Source: CAZHFW01 sp964531675
GTDB lineage: Bacteria > Planctomycetota > Phycisphaerae > Phycisphaerales > UBA1924
Length of the DNA stretch: 21,523 bases
Direction of reading: 5' to 3'
NCBI GenBank assembly: GCA_964531675.1
Contig: CAZHFW010000051.1
Location: forward strand, 1-21,523
The number at the start of each line of letters is the position of its first letter. Within the stretch, counting starts at the first letter, position 1. The notes below the pieces were generated by a model. The model ran no database searches, had not been told where the DNA came from, and saw only the letters and a list, made by a program, of their open reading frames with translations. A program made the position numbers and the translations under genes. Of the stretch, positions 1-7,087 are shown in pieces.

Positions 1-46
1 GGAGAGGGAGTGTAGAGGTGGAGAGGGGAAGCGGTGGCTAGTAGAG

Positions 47-137
47 GGGGTAGACACCGGTTGGAAACCGGTGCCACGAGATGGGGTAGTGCCACGAGCT
101 TGGGTAGGGACCCGGACCTTCGCGGACTCTCGGGGGT
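47..137 (+). repeat. Repeat cluster 1: hairpin A plus truncated hairpin C
   Basis: Hairpin A lies at 55-73 (arms CACCGGTT and AACCGGTG, loop GGA), preceded by GTAG. Its 3' tail is duplicated as an 18-bp direct repeat (71-88 and 89-106, both starting GTGCCACGAG). A family C copy starts at 112 (CCGGACCT) but its 3' arm is lost after 129, so it cannot fold. The cluster ends about 30 bp before the amylase start codon. Bases 1-46 are a purine-rich stretch with no gene. Confidence 0.85.
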
Positions 138-142
138 GGGCG

Positions 143-161
143 TATGCTGCGCTTCCTGGAG
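143..161 (+). promoter_or_regulatory. Possible -10 element and ribosome binding site of the amylase gene
   Basis: TATGCT at 143-148 fits a -10 hexamer, and GGAG at 158-161 lies 8 nt before the ATG at 170. The GGAG decides the start: the GTG at 71 and the other upstream starts lie in repeat sequence. No convincing -35 is visible; its expected place is inside the truncated repeat C. Inferred only. Confidence 0.35.
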
Positions 162-169
162 TGCTTGTC

Positions 170-2008
170 ATGCTGGAACTGATGGCGCTGGCGGTGATGG
201 GAATGACACAGGGTGAGCCGAACGGGCGTGCGGATGAGCCGGGGCGGGTGACGCCTGAGGCGGTGTATGCGCCGGAGACGGCGGGCGAGCTGATGCTCGC
301 GATGGACGCGATGGATGATCAGGATCTGGAGAAGTCGCCTTTGCGCTGGGCGCAGGGGCTGGTGTACTACCAGATCTTCCCGGAGCGGTTCCGCAACGGG
401 AATCCCAAGAACGACTCCACGGATCCGACGACGTTTCTGAAGGCTTGGACGAGCGACTGGTACGCGGTGGATCCGCTTGAACAGGCGGCGTGGGAGAAGC
501 GTGAAGAGTTGTCGGGGTATCGCAAGCGTCCGGCGCCGCCCGGCGGGGACGTGTACCGGTGGATCTTTGATCGGCGCTACGGCGGGGACCTGCAGGGCGT
601 GGTCGAGAAGCTCGACTACATCAAGGACCTGGGGGTGACGGCGCTGTATTTCAATCCGGTGTTCCAGTCGCGCTCGCTGCACAAGTACGACGCGAGCGAT
701 CACCGGCACATCGATGAGAACTTCGGATGGCCCGCGGAGGCGGGCGCGCCGCGGGCGGTGTGGGAGCCTGATCGGAGCGAGGGCGTTGATCCGGCGACGT
801 GGAAGTGGACGCCGGCGGATCGGTACTTCATTGATGTGCTGATCCCGGAGTGCAAGAAGCGCGGGATCAAGGTGATCATCGACGGCGTGTGGAACCACTG
901 CGGGCGGTTCCACTTCGCGTTCCAGGACGTGATGCGGAACGGGAAGTTCTCGCCCTTTGCGGACTGGTTCGTGCTGGAGTGGGATGACACGGGCGAGCGG
1001 GTGACGGGCTGGAAGGCGTGGGATGCGCCCAATGGCTGGCTGCCGAGTTTCCGGCAGACGGCGGCGGGGGATCTGGCGCCCGGCCCGAAGGAGCACGTGT
1101 TCGCGGTGACGCGGCGCTGGATGGATCCCAATGGCGACGGTGATCCGTCGGACGGGATCGACGGCTGGCGGCTGGACGTGGTGCCTGATGTTCCCGCGGG
1201 GTTCTGGAAGGACTGGCAGGCGCTGGTGAAGTCGGTCAATCCGAACGCGGTGACGATCGCGGAGATCTGGCAGGACAAGGACAGGCTGCCTCAGGGGCGG
1301 CACTTTGACACGCAGATGAACTATCCGTTCGCGTTCTGCGTGCTCGACTGGCTGACGGGCGTGGATGCGGGTGGGAAGCCGGTCGGGAGCGAGGAGCTCA
1401 TCAAGAGGCTCGAGGCGGAGTTCGGGAAGAAGAAGCCCGAGGCGCGGCTGATCGCGCAGAACCTGTTTGATTCGCACGACACGGACCGGTACGTGCAGAT
1501 GCTGTGGAATCCGGGACGGAACTTCGATCAGAACAACTCCGCGATGCACGGCAGCAAGGGGTACAAGACGGGGCGGCCTCCGGAGGACGTGTTCAAGCTC
1601 TCGATCGTGGGCGTGGCGATTCAGGCGGCGTATCCGGGCTCGCCCATGGTGTACTACGGCAACGAGCTTGGGATGTGGGGCGAGGATGATCCGGATGATC
1701 GCAAGCCCATGCCTTGGCCTGATCTGGGGCCGATGGCCAATCCGGCGGACCGGGCGGATCTGGGGATCCACGCGCAGTACAAGAAGTGGCTCATGATGCG
1801 GCAAGACCCGAAGATGGGGCCGGCGCTGAAGTATGGGTCGCTGGCGTATGTGAAGACCGGGAGCCCGGATGTGTTCGCGTTCAAGCGGTCGTACAAGGGG
1901 ACGACGGTGCTCTTTGTGGCCAACCGAGGGAAGAGCGAGTTTGATGCGAAGGCGTTTGGGGGTGGGGTTGTGGGGGCGGTGGATGCGGGGGTTTGGGTGG
2001 TGGAGTGA
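170..2008 (+). CDS. GH13 alpha-amylase family glycoside hydrolase
   Basis: Enzyme of 612 aa from the alpha-amylase superfamily, which hydrolyses or rearranges alpha-glucosidic bonds in starch-type oligosaccharides. All four conserved GH13 regions are visible: region I DGVWNH (about 238-243), region II GWRLDV with the nucleophile Asp336, region III IAEIW with the acid/base Glu365, and region IV FDSHD with Asp437. The N-terminal WAQGLVYYQIFPERFRNG segment resembles the neopullulanase/cyclomaltodextrinase branch, so those activities are as likely as plain amylase. A short hydrophobic start (MLELMALAVMGM) could be a weak signal peptide, but it lacks a positive n-region. I chose the ATG at 170 because GGAG lies 8 nt upstream; the open frame back to 71 is repeat sequence. 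It stands alone and converges on the MBL hydrolase. Confidence 0.9.
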   Translation: MLELMALAVMGMTQGEPNGRADEPGRVTPEAVYAPETAGELMLAMDAMDDQDLEKSPLRWAQGLVYYQIFPERFRNGNPKNDSTDPTTFLKAWTSDWYAVDPLEQAAWEKREELSGYRKRPAPPGGDVYRWIFDRRYGGDLQGVVEKLDYIKDLGVTALYFNPVFQSRSLHKYDASDHRHIDENFGWPAEAGAPRAVWEPDRSEGVDPATWKWTPADRYFIDVLIPECKKRGIKVIIDGVWNHCGRFHFAFQDVMRNGKFSPFADWFVLEWDDTGERVTGWKAWDAPNGWLPSFRQTAAGDLAPGPKEHVFAVTRRWMDPNGDGDPSDGIDGWRLDVVPDVPAGFWKDWQALVKSVNPNAVTIAEIWQDKDRLPQGRHFDTQMNYPFAFCVLDWLTGVDAGGKPVGSEELIKRLEAEFGKKKPEARLIAQNLFDSHDTDRYVQMLWNPGRNFDQNNSAMHGSKGYKTGRPPEDVFKLSIVGVAIQAAYPGSPMVYYGNELGMWGEDDPDDRKPMPWPDLGPMANPADRADLGIHAQYKKWLMMRQDPKMGPALKYGSLAYVKTGSPDVFAFKRSYKGTTVLFVANRGKSEFDAKAFGGGVVGAVDAGVWVVE

Positions 2009-2020
2009 GGGAGTAGAGTG

Positions 2021-2049
2021 GTAGTCACCGGTTGGAAACCGGTGCCACG
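2021..2049 (+). repeat. Hairpin A copy interrupted by assembly gap
   Basis: Hairpin A at 2026-2044 (arms CACCGGTT and AACCGGTG, loop GGA) with GTAG at 2021-2024. It starts 17 bp after the amylase stop codon. The sequence breaks into N within the conserved tail (GCCACG); the bases after the gap (AGATTGGGTAGG) continue the same tail. Confidence 0.9.
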
Positions 2050-2149
2050 NNNNNNNNNNNNNNNNNNNNNNNNNNNNNNNNNNNNNNNNNNNNNNNNNNN
2101 NNNNNNNNNNNNNNNNNNNNNNNNNNNNNNNNNNNNNNNNNNNNNNNNN
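2050..2149. other. Assembly gap of 100 N
   Basis: Exactly 100 N, the usual placeholder for a gap of unknown size. The flanks are consecutive parts of one repeat A tail, so the gap may hide extra repeat copies or nothing. Confidence 0.98.
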
Positions 2150-2397
2150 AGATTGGGTAGGGTTGGAAGGCACTGGTGCCTGAGGGGCACCAGTGCCACC
2201 CGAGTGTGGGTAGGGCCACGAGATGGGGTGGGACCCGGACCTTCGGGGACTCAGGTCCGGCTTCGGGGGAGGGGACGGAGTAGAAGTGGGTAGACACCGG
2301 TTACAAACCGGTGCCATGAGATTGGGTAGGGTTGGAAGGCACTGGTGCCTGAGGGGCACCAGTGCCACCCGAGGGTGGGTAGGGCCATGAGGTGGGG
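2150..2397 (+). repeat. Repeat cluster 2: hairpins B, C, A, B
   Basis: In order: hairpin B at 2169-2197 (12-bp arms GGCACTGGTGCC and GGCACCAGTGCC, loop TGAGG), hairpin C at 2235-2260 (arms CCGGACCT and AGGTCCGG), hairpin A at 2295-2313 (loop ACA) and a second hairpin B at 2338-2366. The spacer GATTGGGTAGGG separates A from B. The cluster fills the convergent gap between the amylase and MBL genes; no T-run terminator is visible, so the hairpins may act as 3'-end structures for both. Confidence 0.9.
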
Positions 2398-2409
2398 TCG
2401 GGGAGCGGT

Positions 2410-3345
2410 TCAGGGGTTGTCGGGGATGAGTTCGAACCAGGTGTCGGTGCGCTTGACGCGGCAGACGGGGTTGCCTGGTTCGTGATCGAGCACGAGGAGC
2501 CAGTTGTGGTCGGCGGCTTCGGAGAGGAACCAGCGGCGGCTGATCATGCTCGTGTAAGGCTCGACGTCGTAGGCGAGTGAGTAGGCGGCGCCGACGTGCG
2601 CGAGTGTGGGCATGACGTCGGGCGTGAAGACGACGCGGCGGTTCTTGTCGTCGGTGAAGGTCATGGCCTGCTGGCCCCAGGTGTGGCCGGGAACTCTGAA
2701 AACGTGGATGCCCGGGAAGACTTCCGTCATGCGGTCGACGGCGGGGGAGATGTGCTCGTCGCGCGCGGGGGCCCAGCTGTAATGGCGGTCGGGGGTGTCG
2801 AAGGGATAGGGAGAGTTGACGAGCGTGAGCTGGTGCTTGATGGGATCGAGGTGGTCGCGGAAGTAGGTGCGGGTCATGACGCTCTTGTTGGCCAGGGCGT
2901 CTTCCCACTCGCGGGCCTGGGCGACGATGGAGGCGTTGGGGAAGGTGGGGACCGCGTTGAGGGGGCCGGGGTCCTCGCCCGGGAGCGGAAGGCGCGTGAG
3001 CCCGCCGGCGTGGTCGAAGTGGAGATGGGTGCAGACGACGCCCCGGATGTCGGCGGGGGAGGTGTGGGCTTCGGCGAGGGCGTCGCCGATCCAGCGGTTT
3101 TCGAGGTCGAAGATGGCCCGGCTCTTGGGGTCCATCTTGTTGCCTGTGCCGACTTCGAGGAGGTACTTGCGGGAGGGGTTGTCGGATTGGGAGAGGAGGA
3201 GGCAGTTGTGCTGGACGGTGATGCGGCCCTTGTCGTCGGTGGGGACGGACTTGGACCAGACGGTGCGGGGGATGAGGCCGAACATGGAGCCGCCATCGAG
3301 CTTGAAGGTGGCGGCGCGGAGGAGCGTCCAGGAGTAGGTGGGCAT
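2410..3345 (-). CDS. MBL-fold metallo-hydrolase
   Basis: A 311-aa protein of the metallo-beta-lactamase fold. The zinc signature HLHFDH is at 107-112 (THLHFDHAGG). Further likely metal ligands are His221 (PGHTWGQ), Asp243 (TPDVMP) and His288 (LDHEPG), which complete a dinuclear site of the kind found in lactonases, methyl-parathion-type hydrolases and related enzymes. The substrate cannot be read from the sequence. No signal peptide is visible, so it is probably cytoplasmic. I chose the ATG at 3345 (MPTYSW) because the open frame further upstream runs antisense into the DUF1801 gene. No Shine-Dalgarno precedes this ATG; a TANNNT hexamer 6 nt upstream suggests a leaderless transcript. It is divergent from the DUF1801 operon, with 34 bp between the starts. 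Confidence 0.88.
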   Translation of the reverse strand: MPTYSWTLLRAATFKLDGGSMFGLIPRTVWSKSVPTDDKGRITVQHNCLLLSQSDNPSRKYLLEVGTGNKMDPKSRAIFDLENRWIGDALAEAHTSPADIRGVVCTHLHFDHAGGLTRLPLPGEDPGPLNAVPTFPNASIVAQAREWEDALANKSVMTRTYFRDHLDPIKHQLTLVNSPYPFDTPDRHYSWAPARDEHISPAVDRMTEVFPGIHVFRVPGHTWGQQAMTFTDDKNRRVVFTPDVMPTLAHVGAAYSLAYDVEPYTSMISRRWFLSEAADHNWLLVLDHEPGNPVCRVKRTDTWFELIPDNP

Positions 3346-3351
3346 GGGGGG

Positions 3352-3357
3352 AGGATA
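3352..3357 (-). promoter_or_regulatory. Putative leaderless -10 box (TATCCT)
   Basis: On the - strand TATCCT is followed by six C and then the ATG of the MBL gene, with no Shine-Dalgarno. A TANNNT hexamer directly before the start is the known sign of leaderless genes in Actinobacteria and Deinococcus. Applying it here is inference. Confidence 0.3.
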
Positions 3358-3379
3358 AGCTGGGCGGCGGAGGTGCGCG

Positions 3380-3853
3380 ATGGCCAAGCGGATGAAGAAG
3401 GCGGGAAAGAAGATGGCGAAGAAGACGGCGAAGAAGGTTGGGGGGCGTGCGGCGCGTGGGGCCGGAGCGGCGCCGGTGATGAAAACGCGACGCGATGACT
3501 TTGGTGCGCCGGTGGAGCGGGTGCTGGGGCGGATGCAGGGGGAGCACCGGCGGATCGGGGAGGAGCTTCGGCGGATCTGCATTTCGGCGCTGAAGAAGTC
3601 GGAAGAGGCGGTGAAGTGGGGGCATGTGGTGTACTGGCGGAACGGGATGGTGGCGGCGATTGTGGATCACCGGAGCTCGGTGAATCTGCAGATCTGCGCG
3701 TGGCCCGAAACCCTGAAGGATCCGGGAGGGCGGCTCGAGGGGACGGGTGCGCGGATGCGGCACGTGAAGGTGCGAAGCGTGGGAGAGATTGATGCGAAGC
3801 GGTTTGCGACGTGGCTGAAGGCTGCGGAGAAGCAGCGGGGTGTGGAGGCGTGA
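3380..3853 (+). CDS. DUF1801 (YdhG-like) protein with lysine/alanine-rich N-terminal tail
   Basis: A 157-aa protein in two parts. Residues 1-42 are very basic (MAKRMKKAGKKMAKK then TAKKVGGRAARG), like histone-H1-type DNA-binding tails in some bacteria. Residues about 48-150 match the DUF1801/YdhG fold: a helical start, then KWGHVVYWRNGMVAAI, a VNLQIC strand, and a closing RHVKVRSVGEID motif. The family's biochemical role is poorly defined. The start is supported by GGAGG at 3369-3373, 6 nt before the ATG. It is the first gene of a three-gene operon: its TGA overlaps the GTG start of the PdeM-like gene. The basic tail and the nuclease-like neighbour hint at a nucleic-acid function, which is inference. 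Confidence 0.8.
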   Translation: MAKRMKKAGKKMAKKTAKKVGGRAARGAGAAPVMKTRRDDFGAPVERVLGRMQGEHRRIGEELRRICISALKKSEEAVKWGHVVYWRNGMVAAIVDHRSSVNLQICAWPETLKDPGGRLEGTGARMRHVKVRSVGEIDAKRFATWLKAAEKQRGVEA

Positions 3854-4545
3854 TCGCGGGCGGGGTTGAGATCGAGGTTGGTGGGGAGCGCGTGGTGCTG
3901 ATGCCGCAGCGGGCGGTGTATGTGGCGAGGGAGCGGACGCTGCTGGTCGCGGATGTGCATCTCGGGAAGGTGGATGCGGCGCGGGCGGAGGGTGCGCCGG
4001 TTTCGGGAGGCGTGACGGCGGCGGTGCTGGAGGATGAGCTTGTGCGGTTGGCGGAGGCGGTGCGGGTGAGCGGGGCGGCGCGGGTGATTGTGCTGGGGGA
4101 TTTGCTGCACGCGCCGGCGGGGATGAGCAAGGGGATGGTGGAGGGCGTGGAGCGTTGGCGTGCGGGGCTCGAGGTGGAGATCGCGGTGGTGACGGGGAAT
4201 CACGATCGGAAGATCGAGAAGGTGGCGGGGGCGTGGAGGATGGAGCTTCTGGGTGAGCGGGCGAAGCTTGCGGGGTTCGAGCTTGTGCATGATCCGGCGG
4301 AGATGAGCGGGGAGGGGTTTGCGTGGTGCGGGCATCTGCATCCGGCGGTGAGGCTGGCGGCGGGAGGAGATGCGATGAGGCTGCCGGCGTTTTGGGTGCG
4401 GCGCGAGGTGGGGATTCTGCCGGCGTTTACGCGGGTGGCGGCGGGGAAGATGCCCGAGTGGAAGTCGGGGGATCGGGTGTTTGCGGTGGCGGGGGATGAG
4501 GTGGTGGAGATGCCGCGGATGCGGCGGAAGGGCGAGCATGTCTGA
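3850..4545 (+). CDS. pdeM: PdeM-like metallophosphoesterase (ligase-associated DNA damage response endonuclease family)
   Basis: A 231-aa calcineurin-like phosphoesterase. The metal-binding motifs appear in order: DVHLGK (Asp35, His37), GDLLHAP (Asp84), GNHD (Asn117, His118), VHDP (His147) and GHLHP (His162, His164). The opening PQRAVYVARERTLLVADVHLGK and the closing LPAFTRVAAG region are typical of PdeM, the phosphoesterase that in many bacteria is encoded with an ATP-dependent DNA ligase, an Lhr-type helicase and an exonuclease. Those partners are not in this window, so this copy is separate from that cluster. The GTG at 3850 overlaps the upstream TGA (GTGA), showing translational coupling; the ATG at 3901 would be an alternative but leaves out the first conserved strand. 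The next gene starts 8 bp inside its 3' end. Confidence 0.85.
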   Translation: MIAGGVEIEVGGERVVLMPQRAVYVARERTLLVADVHLGKVDAARAEGAPVSGGVTAAVLEDELVRLAEAVRVSGAARVIVLGDLLHAPAGMSKGMVEGVERWRAGLEVEIAVVTGNHDRKIEKVAGAWRMELLGERAKLAGFELVHDPAEMSGEGFAWCGHLHPAVRLAAGGDAMRLPAFWVRREVGILPAFTRVAAGKMPEWKSGDRVFAVAGDEVVEMPRMRRKGEHV

Positions 4546-5371
4546 TCGGATGGATCCATTGGTGCCTCTGGACGTGGCGCGGATCGAGGAAGCGCGGATG
4601 GCCCGGGGGATGTCGGCGATCGCGGACTCGTATGAGGAGGTCGCGGGGGGACGGGCGTGCTTTGGCGGGCGCGGTTCGTGGGTGAACTGCTCGATCGGGC
4701 TGGGCTTTGCGGGCCCGGTGGCGGGCGCGGAGCTTGATCGCGTGATCGCGGCGTATGAGTCGCGGGGGATCGAGCCTCGGTTCGAGGTGAATCCGTGCGC
4801 GGATGACTCGTTGATCGCGGGTTTGTCGGCGCGGGGGTTTGTGGTGCGGATGTTCGAGAACACGTTCGCGCGGCGGATCGGCGGGAAGGTGCCTGTGCCG
4901 GCGGGTGAGGTGAAAGGGCTGGTGATTCGGCGGGTGGATCCGGCGGATGCTGTGATGGTGGACCGGTATGTGCGGACGGCACTGTCGGGGTTCATGATGC
5001 CCGGGCAGACGGAGATTGTGGAAGGGGACCTGCGGGCGGCGACCAAGGCGGTGATGCATCCGCACACGGTGAGTTATCTCGCGGAGGTGGATGGCGAGAA
5101 CGCGGGCGCGGGGGCGATGGCGTGGCACGATGGGGTGTGCGCGCTGTTCGGGACCACGGTGCTCGAGAAGTTCAGGCGGCGCGGGATTCAGCAGCACCTG
5201 ATCGCGCGGCGGCTCGAGGATGGCGCGGCGCACGGTGCGGCGCTGGCGACGATCGGGTCCAAGCCCGGGGTGGCGACGGAGCGGAATGTGATGCGGATGG
5301 GGTTCAGCGTGGTGTACACGCGGGTGGTGCTGGTGCGGCCTGGCGAGGGGTTGATGCCTGGGCCTGGGTGA
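4538..5371 (+). CDS. GNAT-family N-acetyltransferase
   Basis: A 277-aa acyl-CoA-dependent acetyltransferase. The C-terminal half carries the acetyl-CoA binding motif: FGTTVLEKFRRRGIQQHLI, with the R-R-x-G loop around 212-219, followed by the ATERNVMRMGF motif near 247-256. The N-terminal half (about 15-115) looks like a second, degenerate GNAT-like lobe without the binding loop, as in tandem GNAT proteins. The acceptor substrate cannot be inferred. I chose the ATG at 4538 (MSDRMDPL), which overlaps the 3' end of the PdeM-like gene by 8 bp; the frame open back to 4481 lies inside that gene. It is the last gene of the operon, followed by repeat cluster 3 and convergent with pdhB. Confidence 0.87.
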   Translation: MSDRMDPLVPLDVARIEEARMARGMSAIADSYEEVAGGRACFGGRGSWVNCSIGLGFAGPVAGAELDRVIAAYESRGIEPRFEVNPCADDSLIAGLSARGFVVRMFENTFARRIGGKVPVPAGEVKGLVIRRVDPADAVMVDRYVRTALSGFMMPGQTEIVEGDLRAATKAVMHPHTVSYLAEVDGENAGAGAMAWHDGVCALFGTTVLEKFRRRGIQQHLIARRLEDGAAHGAALATIGSKPGVATERNVMRMGFSVVYTRVVLVRPGEGLMPGPG

Positions 5372-5395
5372 GTGGGATCGGGAGGGAGGAGGAGT

Positions 5396-5540
5396 GGGTA
5401 GACACCGGTTGAAAACCGGTGCCACGAGGTTGGGTAGGGGGAGGAAGGCACTGGTGCCTGAGGGGCACCAGTGCCACCCGATGGTGGGTAGGGCAAGGAG
5501 ATGGGTAGGACCCGGACCTTCGCGGACTCAGGTCCGGGTT
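5396..5540 (+). repeat. Repeat cluster 3: complete A-B-C module
   Basis: Hairpin A at 5403-5421 (loop GAA), hairpin B at 5447-5475 and hairpin C at 5512-5537, all with perfect arms and all in the + orientation. This is the only uninterrupted A-B-C module in the window. GTAG precedes A and lies shortly 5' of both B and C. Confidence 0.9.
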
Positions 5541-5573
5541 CGGGGCGCGAGTGTCGTGATGCGCTTGGGAACG

Positions 5574-5605
5574 AAAAACCGGGCCGAACTTTTGGTTCGG
5601 CCCGG
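5574..5605 (-). terminator. Rho-independent terminator of the pdhA-pdhB operon
   Basis: Perfect 10-bp stem (CCGGGCCGAA at 5579-5588, TTCGGCCCGG at 5596-5605) with a 7-nt loop. On the - strand it is followed by TTTTT (5578-5574). It lies 38 bp beyond the pdhB stop codon. Confidence 0.9.
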
Positions 5606-5643
5606 TGGGTCATTTGCGCGAGTTGTTGGCGTGCGGTGCGTGA

Positions 5644-6618
5644 TCAGTAGGCGAGGGTCTGGGTGAGGCTTTCGACGATGCGGTTGGCGTCGGGGAGGTA
5701 GTCGAGTTCGAGCTTGTAGTAGGGCATGACGGTGTCGAAGCCTGCGACGCGCTGGACGGGGGCCTGGAGGTGGAGGAAGCAGGTTTCCTGGATGAGGGCG
5801 GAGAGTTCGGCGCCCATGCCGCAGGTCTTGGGGGCTTCGTGGACGATGACGCAGCGGCCGGTCTTTTCGACGGAGGCGGCGATGGTGTCGAGGTCGATGG
5901 GGTAGATGGTGCGGAGGTCGATGAGTTCGACGGAGACGTCTTCGGGGAGGTGGTCCATGGCTTCGAGGCATTGGAAGACGGAGGCGCCCCAGGAGACGAG
6001 GGTGACGTCGGTGCCTTCGTTGACGACCTTGGCCTTGCCGATCTCGATGGTGTATTCCTCTTCGGGGACTTCCTCGCGGAAGGAGCGGTAGACGCGCTTG
6101 GGCTCGAAGAAGACGACGGGGTCGGGGTCGCGGATGGCGGCGGTGAGGAGGCCCTTGGCGTCGTAGGGGGTGCAGGGCATGACGACCTTGAGGCCGGGGG
6201 TGTGGGCGTAGATGGCCTCGGGGGAGTCGGAGTGGAGTTCGGGGGCGTGGATGCCGCCGCCGACGGGGACGCGGACGGTCATGGGGATGGTGATGGCGCC
6301 GCGGGAGCGTGTGCGGTAGCGGGCGGCGTGGTTGACGAGCTGGTCGTAGGCGGGGCCCATGAAGCCTTCGAACTGGATCTCGGGGATGGGGCGCATGCCG
6401 GCCATGGCCAGGCCGATGGCGGTGCCCATGATGCCGGACTCGGCGAGGGGCGTGTCGACGACGCGGTCGGGGCCGAACTCCTTCTGGAGGCCTTCGGTGA
6501 CGCGGAAGACGCCGCCGTTGAGGCCGACGTCTTCACCGAGGAGGACGACGCGGGGGTCCTTGCGCATTTCCTGTTGAAGGGCGAGTGTGATGGCCTGGAC
6601 GAGGGTGAGGTTTGGCAT
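5644..6618 (-). CDS. pdhB: Pyruvate dehydrogenase E1 component, beta subunit
   Basis: A 324-aa beta subunit of the alpha2beta2 thiamine-diphosphate E1 enzyme that decarboxylates pyruvate (or a branched-chain 2-oxo acid) and passes the acyl group to E2. Family hallmarks are GEDVGLNGGVFRVTEGL, DTPLAESGIMG, the FEGFMGPAYDQLVNHAARYR segment and the C-terminal transketolase domain (VELIDLRTIYPID, HEAPKTCGMGAE). Its length is normal for the family. I chose the ATG at 6618 (MPNLTLVQA); the longer frame begins in the repeated sequence downstream of the S23 cassette. It is encoded after pdhA on the same strand, but a 443-bp cassette with inverted repeats separates them. No E2 or E3 gene is in the window. 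A branched-chain dehydrogenase subunit cannot be excluded. Confidence 0.93.
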   Translation of the reverse strand: MPNLTLVQAITLALQQEMRKDPRVVLLGEDVGLNGGVFRVTEGLQKEFGPDRVVDTPLAESGIMGTAIGLAMAGMRPIPEIQFEGFMGPAYDQLVNHAARYRTRSRGAITIPMTVRVPVGGGIHAPELHSDSPEAIYAHTPGLKVVMPCTPYDAKGLLTAAIRDPDPVVFFEPKRVYRSFREEVPEEEYTIEIGKAKVVNEGTDVTLVSWGASVFQCLEAMDHLPEDVSVELIDLRTIYPIDLDTIAASVEKTGRCVIVHEAPKTCGMGAELSALIQETCFLHLQAPVQRVAGFDTVMPYYKLELDYLPDANRIVESLTQTLAY

Positions 6619-6630
6619 GGGAGTGGTCCG

Positions 6631-6660
6631 AAAGGGCCAAATGGCAAAGGGCCAAAAGGC
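6631..6660 (+). repeat. 15-bp tandem duplication next to the S23 cassette
   Basis: Two 15-bp units, AAAGGGCCAAATGGC (6631-6645) and AAAGGGCCAAAAGGC (6646-6660), match at 14 of 15 positions. The second unit is part of the cassette's left inverted repeat. It lies between the S23 stop and the pdhB start. Confidence 0.85.
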
Positions 6661-7087
6661 CAAATCCAGAGGTCAGGTTCGGGCGGCCTTGGCCGCTCGG
6701 CGGGTGCGGGTGAGGATGGCGCCGAAGAGACGTTTGAGTTCTTCAGCTTCTTCGAGGAGCGGAGAGAGACGCGGCTGGGGGATCCAGGCGCGGCGGATGC
6801 AGAGTCGCAGCCAGAAGCGGCACTCGTTGACTTCCTTGATGACGATCCCGATGGTCTTTGCGAAGTCGGCTCGGCTGAGTGCTTCGTCGGCCTCGGAGCA
6901 GTTGGCGCCAACGGAGGTCCCGCAACCGGCGATCTGATCGATCACGCGGAACGGGCACTTGGCTGCGGCGAGCGCGGTGGTCACGTCCAGCATCCGGTCG
7001 GCGAATGCGTCCACCCGTTCGAGCGTTTCAGGCTTGAGGCGTCCCAAGGTGTCTCCGTGCAATCCGATTTGGCGCTTTGGCCCTTTG
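6645..7087 (-). mobile_element. Putative 443-bp cassette: S23 gene between inverted repeats, inside the pdhA-pdhB operon
   Basis: The ends are inverted repeats of 22 bp (6645-6666 and 7066-7087) that match at 20 of 22 positions; both share CAAAGGGCCAAA and GCCAAATC blocks. The left repeat starts 6 bp after the S23 stop codon, and the right one begins directly after the pdhA stop codon (7088-7090). The cassette therefore holds little beyond one gene and splits an operon whose two genes are normally adjacent. No target-site duplication is obvious. That the unit is or was mobile is inference from its structure; there is no transposase in the window. Confidence 0.5.
6673..7047 (-). CDS. Four-helix-bundle protein, S23/23S rRNA intervening-sequence family
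   Basis: A small, mostly helical protein of about 124 aa. The core pattern (FADRMLDVTTALAA, then GCGTSVGANCSEADEALSRADF, KTIGIVIKEVNECRFWLRL, LLEEAEELKRLFGAI) fits the S23/IVS four-helix-bundle family, which is related to the Avd accessory protein of diversity-generating retroelements. The S23 family is known from open frames inside 23S rRNA intervening sequences; its general function is unclear. The preferred start is a TTG at 7047, because GGAG lies 5 nt before it; a TTG at 7062 is the longest alternative, and the first in-frame ATG would cut off helix 1. The gene lies between the E1 alpha and beta genes and is bracketed by inverted repeats. Its base use resembles its neighbours. Confidence 0.82.
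   Translation of the reverse strand: MGRLKPETLERVDAFADRMLDVTTALAAAKCPFRVIDQIAGCGTSVGANCSEADEALSRADFAKTIGIVIKEVNECRFWLRLCIRRAWIPQPRLSPLLEEAEELKRLFGAILTRTRRAAKAART

Noticed and set aside
38..3763. Open frame of about 1241 codons on the - strand spanning the first N gap
   Set aside because: It runs through unknown bases, antisense to the amylase and across repeats, and is rich in P/R/H as expected for a wrong frame.
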